A stretch of 64,000 nucleotides of DNA. It comes from Sequoia sempervirens. Taxonomy: Eukaryota > Streptophyta > Pinopsida > Cupressales > Cupressaceae. Location: assembly GCA_007258455.2 (NCBI GenBank), contig VDFB02270651.1:701278217-701342216 (forward strand). The letters run 5' to 3'. The notes below the pieces were generated by a model. It was not told the DNA's origin. It searched no databases and was given only the letters and a program-made list of their open reading frames with translations. The position numbers were made by a program, and so were the translations under genes. Shown here piece after piece: positions 1 to 10,603 of this stretch; the stretch's first letter is position 1, and the number at the start of each line of letters is the position of its first letter.

Positions 1-288
1 ATGAATGATGATAACAATGATAATAAGAGTGATGATGAGGATGGCCTACAAGATATGGTCACTCTCATAGATGTTCAACCTCATAAGGGCCAAATTACTT
101 TGTTACCCAACATTGCTTTCACCCATATTGACACATCCATACATGCACTTGATGGTACTCTCTATATCATTGGATGTATTAATGACAAGCCTACAAATAG
201 GATACTCATTGATCTCGTGTGTGTAGAGAATGAAATCACTGAGGAATTCTTGTTTTTGCTTGAAATTTATCAATATTCTTATGAGTAA
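1..288 (+). pseudogene. Element A gag C-terminus / protease-like fragment
   Basis: Open from the window edge to a stop at 286-288. An acidic Asn/Asp stretch is followed by a segment ending NRILIDLVCVENEIT. In position and pattern this resembles the retropepsin active-site strand of Gypsy polyproteins (hydrophobic-DTG/DSG), but here the motif is DLV, so catalysis is not supported. The same stretch occurs at 32064-32335 in the right copy. Downstream the frame is broken by stops. It is one piece of a longer decayed polyprotein, not an independent gene. The protease reading is inference from position and pattern only. Confidence 0.5.
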
Positions 289-805
289 TCAAAAGCACAG
301 TTGAAAACTCATAATGGTTTTTCTCACCCTATAATAGGTTCGATCACTCTTCCTCTTAAGGTTGGATGAAAAAAAAAAGATGTATAATTCTCCATCATCT
401 CAATGTCAGACCAATTCCATGTGAAGTTAGCCTACCCATGGTTATGCTCCATGAATATCATCCCATCGGTTATTCACAAGTACATAAAGTTCCTATTTGA
501 AAACCAATTTTTTGTACACTACATCATAATGGGTTTAATCCTTTGTCCTCCTATGGAAAATTTTCATTAGATTTCTTTTTGCCTCAACCTATGGAACCTA
601 TTAAGCCTCATGACGATTTATTTTTTAAGTCATACCAAAAATTTAAGGCAAAGTGCATAACAAAGTTATCTCTTATCAATATTCCTAAAAAGGATAAGAC
701 CTTGATTGTTCCTCCTCCTCCACCAGTTATGGATGAACCCACACCTAAAGCAAAGACCCTTCCAAGTAACCAAGGTAAATATTTTGTAGTTCCTCCACCC
801 ATATT
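1..805 (+). mobile_element. Element A, left copy: internal region up to the element D insertion
   Basis: Near-identical to 32061-32864 in the right copy and carries the end of the gag/protease-like frame and the proline-rich stretch. It is interrupted at about 805 and resumes at 8676 after element D. The 5' LTR and gag core of this copy lie outside the window. Confidence 0.8.
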
Positions 806-812
806 TGTATAA
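543..812 (+). pseudogene. Element A proline-rich polyprotein linker (relic)
   Basis: A short reading frame with a PPPPP run near its middle and repeated Lys-Pro and Val-Pro-Pro steps; the only in-frame ATG lies inside, so it has no proper start. The homologous stretch at 32597-32865 has the same reading with extra stops. It appears to be the linker between the protease-like part and the acidic C-terminus of the element A polyprotein, which resumes at 8721. Element D separates the two halves. No known domain is recognised. An apparent antisense frame over the same bases is a shadow. Confidence 0.4.
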
Positions 813-3094
813 AATGCAAAGAGAGGATAATTTACAAAAGCTTTTGTATTATTTGAGATCAAATATTTCCTAAACAAAGAAAATTTTTTATTTAAAATTG
901 TTATTGCTTGCTTGAATGGTTAGTTGGTTGGCTAGTATATATATATATATATATATATTCATCTCTCATAGTTATACAACTTATGCATTTGAAAATCCTA
1001 TATATATTTCAAATAAATTTTATAAAAAAAAAAAAGTGTTTCGAAGGAATATAATATATAGGAGAATTAGGATTTAGAGTGAAGAAAAAAGCAAGATTAA
1101 ATCAAAATGAAGTCAAAAACTAAAGTTTATACCATAGGGTTTGAATAAAGTTATTTATAAATTATATATATAAGGGCAGGGGGCCATAGCGGCTACCCCC
1201 ACAACCGCCCCAATATAGGGCGACAACTGTGGAGGCAATCGGCACTACCCTCACAGGCAGCGATGACTGCCAACACAACTGCTACCCGATACGGGGTAGG
1301 TTGTGTATAATAGCCAACGCGACTGTGTATTACACAGTCTGGTAAACCCTATTTGCAATATGATTCATTTTATGAATTTTGAGTTATTTTATGAATTTTG
1401 AATTATTTATTAATCTCGAGTTTCAAAGTATTTTAATTTAAATATTATATATATATTATTATTGTATTATTGAGAAAATAGTTTTAGTATTAAAATAATA
1501 TTTTCTTTTATTTAAAATGCATGTAAAGTATGATGTTAACTATTTTTAAAACAATAAGATTGAAAGAGAAAAATTGGTATTTATTTTTATGTGAAATTGA
1601 GAAAATCAAAATTAGATTAATTATTACAATTTCTTTTATTGTTTGAGAAAAGAACTATAATCAAGTTGTTTTATTTTCATGCTATTTCTAACTGACTTTA
1701 TTGGATTTAGCAAATCCTAAAAATAGATGTTTATTATCCTTGAATTGCTTTAAATTGTATTTTCTCTCTTATTGGGCAATTGAGATTATATTAGATTAAA
1801 ATTCTTCCAGATAAGTTTGTTTAGTGTGGGAGTTGTTATTTGTTTAAATACAATCTTTTGAGTTAACTAGGGTAGTGCACATGGTTTTGTATGGTTTTTG
1901 GACACCTGGTTCTATGAACAAGATGTGTTGTCCGTTGTGATATGTTTGGTATTATATGTTGAGTTATGTGCACTTTTCATACCTTAATTAGCGGACTTAG
2001 ATTCCTTGTGTTATTTTTAGGGGAGTGGCTCTTTATGAGGGCTGACACACAAAGTGGTGCCAGGGTAAGTCATGTAGAGTTAGTTAATCAGTGAAAACTG
2101 AATCAACACATTGGGTATTCTAAAATATTTAACTGGATTAATTATGCCTCACTCATGGACTCAAGGGCTAGTTCAATCTTGAGAATGAGTTGAGAAGGCC
2201 TGGAATGGCAAATCGATATCTTGTTATTTTAAAAGATATTTGATACCGCAACAGTTTGCATGTGGGGCCGGGTTTCGTAAGAGGTTACCAGGGTAACCCA
2301 AGTTGGGGGCCGAAACCTAGGAAGAAACACCTGGGTAACCTATGCAACATTGTGATGACACTCCATGTATAATAATAGTGTCCTTGTGAACTTAGTATAT
2401 TTGATTATTCTTTTCTGTAAGCAATGTAACCGTAAGTTAAGTTTGTACTTGTATACTTTGTCTATGGTTTTACTTGTGTCTAGGGTTTGTAGGTTATGTC
2501 TATGGGAACCTTTTTACTATCTCCTAGCATGGGGGGTGGACCTACGGGTACCACATGGTTGGGTGGAACATGCACCTTACTCTGTTGAGGCCCCAGTTCT
2601 TGTTTGTGGCAATGAGTACTTCTTGGATGGAGAGCTCGCATGTGGATAAATGTACTTTCTTATTTGTATCAGTGGAAAACTTTATATATGTATCATTCAA
2701 TTCTTTTTAATGAGGTGAACATTTGTAATATGTAATTGTAAACTTTTATTTGACCTACCTCATTTGGAAAATGAGTAACTACACGGTTGAATCCTGATAG
2801 CAATATCATAATGTAATGTTATTTCAAATGCAATGTAAGAAAAAATACTTTATGTACATTATACTTTCATTGATGTAATTTAAATGTTATTCAATGTATA
2901 CTTTTAAGTTTATGAAAATTAAATACATGTTATGCTAAATATTATTGTCATCTATGGGAATTTCAAGTAATGTGTCGTCGCGCTACTTAGGGAATGTTTG
3001 CAATTAAATAAGTAAATGATTACACTTTAAAAAAAAATTATTACACTTTTGTAGTCAATGCATCATTCTTTAGGTTACAAGATGGGGCATTACA
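806..3094 (+). repeat. Element D 5' LTR, truncated at its outer end
   Basis: Matches roughly 6410-8675 of the 3' LTR and ends in the same ..gggcattaca. The first ~1.58 kb of the LTR (4831 to ~6410 in the 3' copy) is missing. The exact left edge is uncertain between 806 and about 833, because host-like sequence seems to continue past 805. It includes a (TA)n run near 938-957 and a GC-rich patch at 1171-1330 inside otherwise AT-rich DNA, also present at 6746-6900. Confidence 0.75.
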
Positions 3095-3097
3095 AAT

Positions 3098-3115
3098 TGG
3101 TATCAGAGCAAAGGT
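3098..3115 (+). other. Element D primer binding site (initiator Met tRNA type)
   Basis: TGGTATCAGAGC begins three bases after the 5' LTR end at 3094. This is the standard plant LTR-element primer site complementary to the 3' end of initiator tRNA-Met. It fixes the LTR/internal boundary. Confidence 0.9.
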
Positions 3116-3243
3116 TCTAACATTGGACGCTCTAGGTAATTGTGAGCCCATTAGGTTGACCTAGATGATAGACTAGGTAGTATTGGTTTTTGTTAGCCTT
3201 GTCTATTTTGTATCTAAGACTCATTTTTGTTTTGTGTAGGATC

Positions 3244-4701
3244 ATGCCTAGGTGTTGTACTAGAGCTCGTAGTAGAGGACGAGGTGGAGGCCTTGGGTTG
3301 AATCCCCAGGTTACTCCCCCTCAGAGCTCTCACATGAGCAAACGTGCTGAATAGTTGAGTCCTCAATTGGAATAGACAAGTGAGGAATGGATTTCGATTC
3401 AGCCATAGGTTGAGGGAGCTCAGTTGTGTCCCCTACTAGAAGAGGTACTTTCCAGACTTGGTCCAAGATAGGAAGTAGATCAAGAGGTGGTTAGGGAATG
3501 TGATAGATCTCCTAGGAGGATTGTTAGTACTACAGAGAAGGATGCCATAGTTGCAGGACATATGAGGGATTTGTTGAGGGCACACCCTCCTACATTTGAT
3601 GGCACAGGTGGTGTACTAGAGGCAGAGACCTAGTTATTAGACTTGGGTAGATTTTTTGCTATGCACCCATACGGTAGCAATACCCAAGCTAGATGTGCCA
3701 TCATGCATCTGAGAGGTTTTGCCTCTACTTGGTGGCATTTGGAGGAGCAGAAGCTCCATTTAGAGATTGGGTCAGTTTCTTGGGAGATGTTCTTGGAGAG
3801 GTTTAGAGCATGGTTCTTATCTGAACATTGGAGGCAACGACGAGCTGATGAGTTTCACGATTTGTGTCAAATGGCTCTATTTGTTGAGCAGTATGAACGC
3901 ATATTTTATGAACTCAAACAATATGTAGGAATTAGAGATGATGAGGTGATGCTGGTACAACATTTTATTAGGGGTTTGAATGCCCTCATTAGTAGAGGAG
4001 TTAGAGTCTTCAAACCGAAGACTATGGAAGTTGTAGTTGAGAAAGCACGCATTGTGGAAGAAAATCTGACTCTTACATTGGGTGGACATACAGGTGTCCA
4101 AATAGGTAGTGCACCTATAGCAGGTTTTGGTCCACGAGGGGGTCAAATACAGACAGGAGGTTCCTCCAGGAACCAACAAACACCCGCTAAGGGTGGATAG
4201 CAATAGTAGAAGCGTAATCCTCAAAAGAATAAGAATACTCAGCCTCAACATGGTAACAATTTTCGGTCTCAACATGGTGGTGGTTGGTTTTAGAATGAGA
4301 GAGATCAGAGTTGGCAGCAAGTTCAATGTGATCATTTTGATCAGCCTGTACAGAGTTTTCAATCTACAGTTAGTGGAGGTAGTTTTCCACAGTCTAGTGT
4401 ACCTTCAGGTGTTAGAGGATTCATAAGGAGTATAGAATGTTTTAATTGTGGCCAACAGGGTCACATTGCTCATTAGTGTCCTCAAAAGGGTACTTCTGGG
4501 TGCAGTCAGAGATCGGCGACTTCAGAGTTGACCGTAGGAGATGCAAGCAAGTCACATAGGGTGTTTACCATGGTGAATAACCACCAGGATGAGCACCAGG
4601 GTGTAGTTGGAGAGGTTCCTGGTGGAGGACTGGCATCATTCTTTGGAAACCATGCACATCCTTCAACGTCGGGAGTTGATCCTCAGGGGTCGAGAAGTTG
4701 A
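3244..4701 (+). pseudogene. gag: Element D gag (Ty3/Gypsy Retrotrans_gag), with stops
   Basis: The structural gag polyprotein that would package element RNA into virus-like particles in the cytoplasm. One frame runs from ATG 3244 to TGA 4699-4701 (485 codons). It starts with an Arg/Gly-rich tail; the Gypsy gag core (FDGTGG.., ..STWWHLEEQ.., ..FLERFRAWFL.., ..FIRGLN) spans about residues 115-250. A CX2CX4HX4C zinc knuckle has Cys399, Cys402, His407 and Cys412. Several in-frame TAG codons interrupt it, including one where AETW would be expected and one inside the knuckle. The longest open stretch is 3643-4200. The stop pattern fits C-to-T decay of Gln and Trp codons. Nothing pol-like follows; the polypurine tract comes 120 bases later. 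Confidence 0.88.
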
Positions 4702-4830
4702 ACGAGTGCAGATCTAGTGGGATCCTAGTGGCTAGTCTTCTATTTCATGGGAGAACGTATTCTAGATGTGTGTGTTATCTGTTTTCTATTTACAGGCTTC
4801 CAGGAGTAAGCCTGATCCTAGGGGGGAGGA
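4702..4830 (+). other. Element D 3' leader with polypurine tract (4818-4830)
   Basis: A short untranslated stretch between the gag stop and the 3' LTR. It ends in the purine run ctaggggggagga directly before the LTR start TGTAGTACCCC. This is the expected site for plus-strand priming. Confidence 0.85.
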
Positions 4831-7800
4831 TGTAGTACCCCTCCATTTTGCTTATGTTTTCTGTTAGCATGTTTTCACTTTGATAGACCCTGGTACTTTG
4901 TTTTGATGTATTGATCGCTGACATTAGGGTGATAGTGGATTTATTTTGTGATGTGATGATACATTGTATGGTGGTTATTAATTCTGACATGCTTTATATT
5001 AGCATAGATGTTTACTTCAGATGTTACTGCTATCTATATGTTTATGGTAGATTAATTGTTATTTACTTTGTCAGTCTGATGTGATATTGTATTGGTGAGG
5101 AGAACGGAGTTGCATCACTCGCTTGCGAGTGCCCTGTGATTTCTGTGATTTTCTCCCCACGGTGTGTTTGAATCATGGATTATATATATGTATGTTATTT
5201 GTCTGATTGCAGGATTGCAGGTACATGACACTGACTCCACCTGGCTTCATAGGTCTGAGCGTGTCAAGACTCAATGGTAATGTTGATTGGGAGGTAGTAA
5301 CAAGGTTTTTCCTAGTCTAGTATCAAACCTAGTCACAGTATGTTGTCAGTTTAGGTCTGGTATTTCTAGATGTTTCGTCTATGTCTGTTTGGATTATTTG
5401 TTATGAAAGGTTAATTTTGTGAATTTAATGGTAGATTAATGTTCTTTTTAATTTAATGCTTATTTTAATTAATTGTACATATTTTAGATAAAAAATTTAT
5501 ATTCTATTTAATTAATTAAATTAGTTTATTTGGTTAAATAATTTAATCATTGTGATTAAAGTTATTTTATTAAATTAATTAATTAATTAATTAAAGTTAC
5601 TTTTATTTGAGAAAATAGTTAAAATATTCTTTAAACGTTTTGAGGGAAATGAAATTTTAAATATGAAATAAAATAAAAAGGAAATTTGTTTTTTGAATTT
5701 TTAATTCTTTAAAATAAATTGATTTTTTGATAATTGAGGAAAGAAAAGAATCTGTGAGTTTGTTAGAAGATATTTTTCTTCTTTGCCATGTGTGTTAAAT
5801 TTATTGCAAATTTTCTTGTTGAGAATTCTCTCGGAGAAGATATTATGGGATTTGGGGAAAACAAGAAAACTCTTCACGGGAAATGAAAAGTACAGAGAAC
5901 TGTTGGAAAAATTATTGTGATTTTATTGGGTTTTTTATTTATATTTCTAGAAGAGGTTCTCGGATAGATATTTGTTCAGTATTTGCATTCTTCTGTAAAG
6001 TGGTGATTTGAAAAGGCTTTGAAAGTTGCATGCAGCAGACAACGCATTTTCTTCAACAATCAATTTAAAGCTATAGGAAACAGGTTCCTTACAGTTTATT
6101 TATTTAGTTTATTTTCTTTTGAAAGGATTTCCTGTGTAAAGAATTAGTTTTGTGGAGGTTTTGTTTAAATGTGTTAATTTAAAAGATTGCCTGTAGAAGA
6201 ACTTTATATTAAAAATTTTATTCCTCTTTTGGTAAAATATTTTGTAGAAAATTTGTTACCTCTCTGTGTTAAATATCAAAACAAGATTTTATAGTGAAAT
6301 TAGAGAGCAACCCAGAAGGTTTTTTTTGTTAAACAAATGAATAGTTTCAAAAGAAAACAAAAGAAATCTCTGTGATGACTGTAGAAAAGAATTTGAGAAT
6401 TTAGTTGTGAGTGAAATACTTATTTGGTACAAAAATTGTAAACCCAAAATTGAAAACTTCTATATTATGTGATCAAATCTTTCTATAGAAATTTTTTATT
6501 TAAAATTTGTTCTTCTTGAGGAATTTGATTGGTTTATTGTTAATATGTATATATATATATATGCATAGTTATACAACTTATGCATTTTGAAATCCTGTAT
6601 ATATTTCAAATAAATTTTATAAAAAAAAGGGTTTTTGAGGAATCGTCGTACGAGCGAATTGGGATTTGAAATTGAAGAAAAATGGAATTAAGAAAAAGCA
6701 CAGAGTTTATACCATATGAGGTTTTGAATAAAATTTATTTATAGAGTATAAGGGCAAGGGGCCATAGGGGCTACCCCCACAGCCGCCCCCATATAGGGCG
6801 ACGACTATGGAAGCAGTCGGCGCTGCCCTCACAGGCAGCGACGGCTGCCAACATAGCCGCTACCCCATACGAGGTAGGTTGTGTATAACAGCTGACGTGA
6901 CTATGTATTACACAATCTGATAAACCCTATTTGCAATATGATTCATTTTATGAATTTTGAGTTATTTTATGAATTTTCAATTATTTATTAATCTCGAGTT
7001 TTGAAGTATTTTAATTTAAATATTAAATATATTATATATATGTGTGTGTGTATGCATGTATATATACATTTATTGTATTATTGAGAAAATAGTTTTAGTA
7101 TTAAAATAAGATTTTCTTTTATTTAAAATGCATGTAAAGTATGATGTCAACTATTTTTAAAATAGTAAGATTGAAAGAGAAAAATTGGTATTTATTTTTA
7201 TGTGAAATTGAGAAAATCAAAATTAGATTAATTATTACAATTTCTTTTATTTTTTGAGAAAAGAACTATAATCAAGTTGTTTTATTTTCATGCTATTTCT
7301 AACTAACTTGATTGGATTTAGTAAATCCTAAAATTAGATGTTTATTATCCCTGAATTGCTTTAAATTGTATTTTCTCTCTTATTGGACAATTGAGATTAT
7401 ATTAGATTACAAGTCTTCTAGATAAGTTTGTTTAGTGTGGGAGTTGTTATTTGTTTAAATACAATCTTTTGAGTTAACTCGGGTAGTGCACATGGTTTTG
7501 TATAGTTTTTGGACACCTAGTTCTATGAACAAGATGTGTTGTTCATTGTGATATGTTTAGTATTATATGTTGAGTTATGTGCACTTTGCATACCTTAGTT
7601 AGTGGACTTAGATTCCTTGTGTTATTTTTAGGGGAGTGGCCCTTTATGAGGGCTGACACACAAAGTGGTGCCAGGGTAAGTCATGTAGAATTAGTTAATC
7701 AGTGAAAACTAAATCAACACATTGGGTATTCTAAAATATTTAACTGGATTAATTATGCCTCACTCATGGAATCAAGGGCTAGTTCAGTCTTGAGAATGAG

Positions 7801-8675
7801 TTGAGAAGGCCTGGAATGGAAAATCAATATCTTGTTATTTTAAAAGATATCCGATACCACAACAGTTTGCATGTGGGGCCGGGTTTCGTAAGAGGTTACC
7901 AGGGTAACCCAAGTTGGGGGCCGGAACCTAGGAAGAAACACCTAGGTAACCTATGCAACATTGTGATGACACTCCACCTATAATAGCAGTGTCCTTGTGA
8001 ACTTAGTATATTTGATCATTATGTTCTAGAAGCAATGTAACCATAAGTTAAGTTTGTACTTGTATAGTTTGTCTATGGTTTTACTTGTGTCTAGGGTTTG
8101 TAGGTTATGTCTAGGGAACCTTTTTACTATCTCCTAGCATGAGGGGTGGACCTACGGGTACCACATGGTTGGGTGGAACGTGCACCTTACTCCGTTGGGT
8201 CCCCATTTCTTGTTTGTGGAAACAAGTACTTCTTGGATGGAGAGCTCGTATGTGGATAAATGTACTTTCTTATTTGTATCAGTGGAAAACTTTATATATG
8301 TATCATTCCTCAGTTTTTTTTTAATGAGGTGAACATTTGTAATATGTAATTGTAAACTTTTATTTGACCTACCTCATTTGGAAAATGAGTAATGTAATGT
8401 TATTTCAAATGCAATGTAAGAAAGAATCCTTTATGTACATTATACTTTCATTTATGTAATTTAAATGTTATTCAATGTATACTTTTAAGTTTATGAAAAT
8501 TAAATACATGTTATGTTAAATATTATTGTCATCTATGGGAATTTCATGTAATGTGTTGTCGCGTTACTTAGGGAATGTTTGCAATTAAATAAGTAAATGA
8601 CTACACTTTAAAAAAAAAATATTACACTTTTGTAGTCAATGCATCATTCTTTAGGTTACAAGACGGGGCATTACA
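4831..8675 (+). repeat. Element D 3' LTR, full length (3,845 bp)
   Basis: Begins TGTAGTACCC right after the polypurine tract and ends ..gggcattaca at 8675, followed by element A host sequence (gtagttcctcc). The 3.8-kb LTR is more than twice the length of the internal region. Short frames inside it have no recognisable product. The 6410-8675 part aligns with the 5' LTR at roughly 93-95% by eye, suggesting a moderately old insertion. Confidence 0.85.
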
Positions 8676-8720
8676 GTAGTTCCTCCACCCATATTGTTTA
8701 AAATACCAAGAGATAATTGA

Positions 8721-9329
8721 ATGATTCCTTTTGTGCCTCCAAAGGTAAAACAAGTGTCTAGACCTAAAGAGACAGTGGTTTCCCAACCCCTAATGGTTCC
8801 TTCAATTCCTCCCTTAAGGGAAGAAAAGAGACTAATGGTCGAGAAACCCACTCTTATGCCCTCACAAATTGAAAACCATGCAAGAAGAAACCAAAATGCT
8901 AAAGAGTGTAGGCATAGGTGTCACACCAAGTATTGCTCATCAATTGGAAGAAAAGAATAAAATAGAGTATGAAAATCAAACACCTATACAAACTACTCAA
9001 GAAGAATTACAACTTTCACCAAAACAAGATATGGAAGTAAAACAAGAACAAATAACTATTATTATCATAAAACCTAAAGTTGTGGTTAATTTGGATGATG
9101 AAGATGAAATTGCTAACATTGATGAACAAGTCCATAATGATCTTAATGTGTTGTTTTCAAAGAAAATGAATTTAGATGGGGGAAACCGCGATGATCTTTC
9201 GTTGAGAGTGATCCACCATGTCTTGAACCTAGAGATGCTCTTAGTATGGAACTTGATGTAGGCCCTTTAGCTAGTTGTTTTCCTTCCCTATATGATGAGA
9301 AAGATTGGGGTGTGGATGACCTGCTTTAG
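8721..9329 (+). pseudogene. Element A polyprotein C-terminus (Pro/Val- then Glu/Asp-rich relic)
   Basis: Starts as a Pro/Val/Lys-rich stretch (8721-8958), shifts frame near 8870, and continues with a Gln/Glu-rich region, the acidic segment NLDDEDEIANIDEQ, and an end reading EKDWGVDDLL before TAG 9327-9329. At least two frameshifts separate the pieces. The right-copy equivalent is 32880-33511 and keeps the same C-terminal residues. No reverse transcriptase motif occurs here or downstream, so element A appears to encode only a gag/protease-like product. No domain family was recognised in this part. Confidence 0.5.
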
Positions 9330-9661
9330 GTTGGCTCGCATGTGCAGTACTCCTTTGTGTTTATTTTATGTATTTTTTGTGTTTTCTTGCGCGTGATGTG
9401 ATCTCCTATATTGTGTTACTTGGTGTGCCTTTTCTTTTTTGAGTTTTCTTTGGATGACCCTTTTTCCTCTATTGGCATAAAGATACAAAGGAAACAAACC
9501 TATCGTGACATTCTTCTATATGTTGTAATATTTACCTTTTATTTTTTTCTTTTGTTTTCCTTTTGGGGATGATGCAAGATGTTAAGACATTTAGGTCACT
9601 TCCATGTTGACCCGAAAGTTTATTTATCTTCTCTTTATGTGCCATTCCTCTATTATGTTCG

Positions 9662-9862
9662 TTGTTCCACAAGTATTTAGGGAATGATGCTAGTTTTGAT
9701 CCCTATTATATCACTATTAAAAAGACATATACTGACCCGGGTCTGTGGATCCCTTATGTGTTCACTCTTTGTGTTTATTATTGTATTGCATTTGGGGGAA
9801 ACCCCTTGTCGTGGAACAACTTTATTCGGAAACATATCATTGATATAGGGCTATCCAAATAA
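9662..9862 (+). CDS. Small hydrophobic reading frame conserved between A copies (doubtful)
   Basis: A frame opening at a TTG codon and ending at TAA 9860-9862, with the reading LWIPYVFTLCVYYCIAFGGN in the middle, which could form one membrane-spanning helix. The same frame is open at 33852-34061 with many substitutions. There is no clear ATG start and no known domain. It sits in the 3' untranslated zone of element A, where some Gypsy elements carry an extra env-like frame, but 66 codons is far too short to claim that. Persistence in two diverged copies is the only support; chance is possible. Confidence 0.2.
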   Translation: MFHKYLGNDASFDPYYITIKKTYTDPGLWIPYVFTLCVYYCIAFGGNPLSWNNFIRKHIIDIGLSK

Positions 9863-10603
9863 GATCTTGTGACCTTTATCGTATGGTATTTATCATTTTT
9901 CTAATTTAAATTAATTAGTAATCTCTTTGAGGTGGGGGCATACATTGGCATTATTTGCTTCACTTTGTTCACACATATTACACTTGGTGATGCATTGGCA
10001 TTGGCATTTTTTCTTCACTTTATTCATAGGCATTGAACTTAGTGATGCATTGGCATAACATCTTGATCATTTTTGTAGCACCTTATCAAAGTTATCAGGG
10101 AGTATAATTCTTGGTATGGTTGACATGGGTGCACACCTATTGAATAGTAGACTTCACTAGACCTAGCGTGTTTCTCATTTTACCTTTTCTTGGGGGCTCA
10201 CCTAATGAATATTAGACTTCACTAGCCCGTAGTGCCTTTTGTTTGTGATTCACCTAGAAAATGTCATACTTTGTTATTGAGTGAGTCATGAACACCTTTG
10301 GTGTGGATGCTAGCATAACACAACTCGCTAGCTCATGATTATTTATACCCTCCTTTTGCATTTCGTTTTGATATTGTATGTATGTGTATGTTGTCTTGTT
10401 GCATATCATACATGTGTGTTCCTTTGTGCTTATGTCAGTCTACTATGGGATCTTGGATCTTGGGGGCTTGTGAACTCCCCCTAGATTCATTGTCATCCTA
10501 TCTCTTCAACATTTGGACAATTGAATCCCTCTTGACATAGATTTTCTACTTTAGTGTGAGTTTGATTGTAAGTTCACACTCTCACTAAAGTACATTAGTG
10601 AAA
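9863..10603. other. Element A 3' untranslated region with a 10-bp-stem hairpin
   Basis: No gene seen. An inverted repeat TACTTTAGTG (10547-10556) / CACTAAAGTA (10583-10592) lies just before the 3' LTR and is kept in the right copy at 34741-34750 / 34777-34786. No clear polypurine tract precedes the LTR in either copy. Confidence 0.6.

Larger units (their letters stand above)
806..8675 (+). mobile_element. Element D: gag-only Ty3/Gypsy LTR element (TR-GAG-like)
   Basis: A truncated 5' LTR (to 3094), a primer site with initiator-Met-tRNA sequence (3098), one gag frame (3244-4701), a polypurine tract (4818-4830) and a full 3' LTR (4831-8675). The internal region is only 1.74 kb and has no protease, reverse transcriptase, RNase H or integrase. 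Gag-only elements with long LTRs and an iMet primer site are known in plants as TR-GAGs; assignment here rests on that architecture. The element splits element A of the left copy and is missing from the right copy at 32865, so it inserted after the duplication. The left junction is abnormal (see findings). Confidence 0.8.

Noticed and set aside
608..877. Minus-strand frame with a GGGGGT run over the element A linker
   Set aside because: It is the antisense of the Pro-rich stretch, which is readable on the plus strand in two diverged copies.
3877..4362. 161-codon minus-strand frame in element D
   Set aside because: Antisense shadow of gag; the plus strand has the gag core and zinc knuckle.
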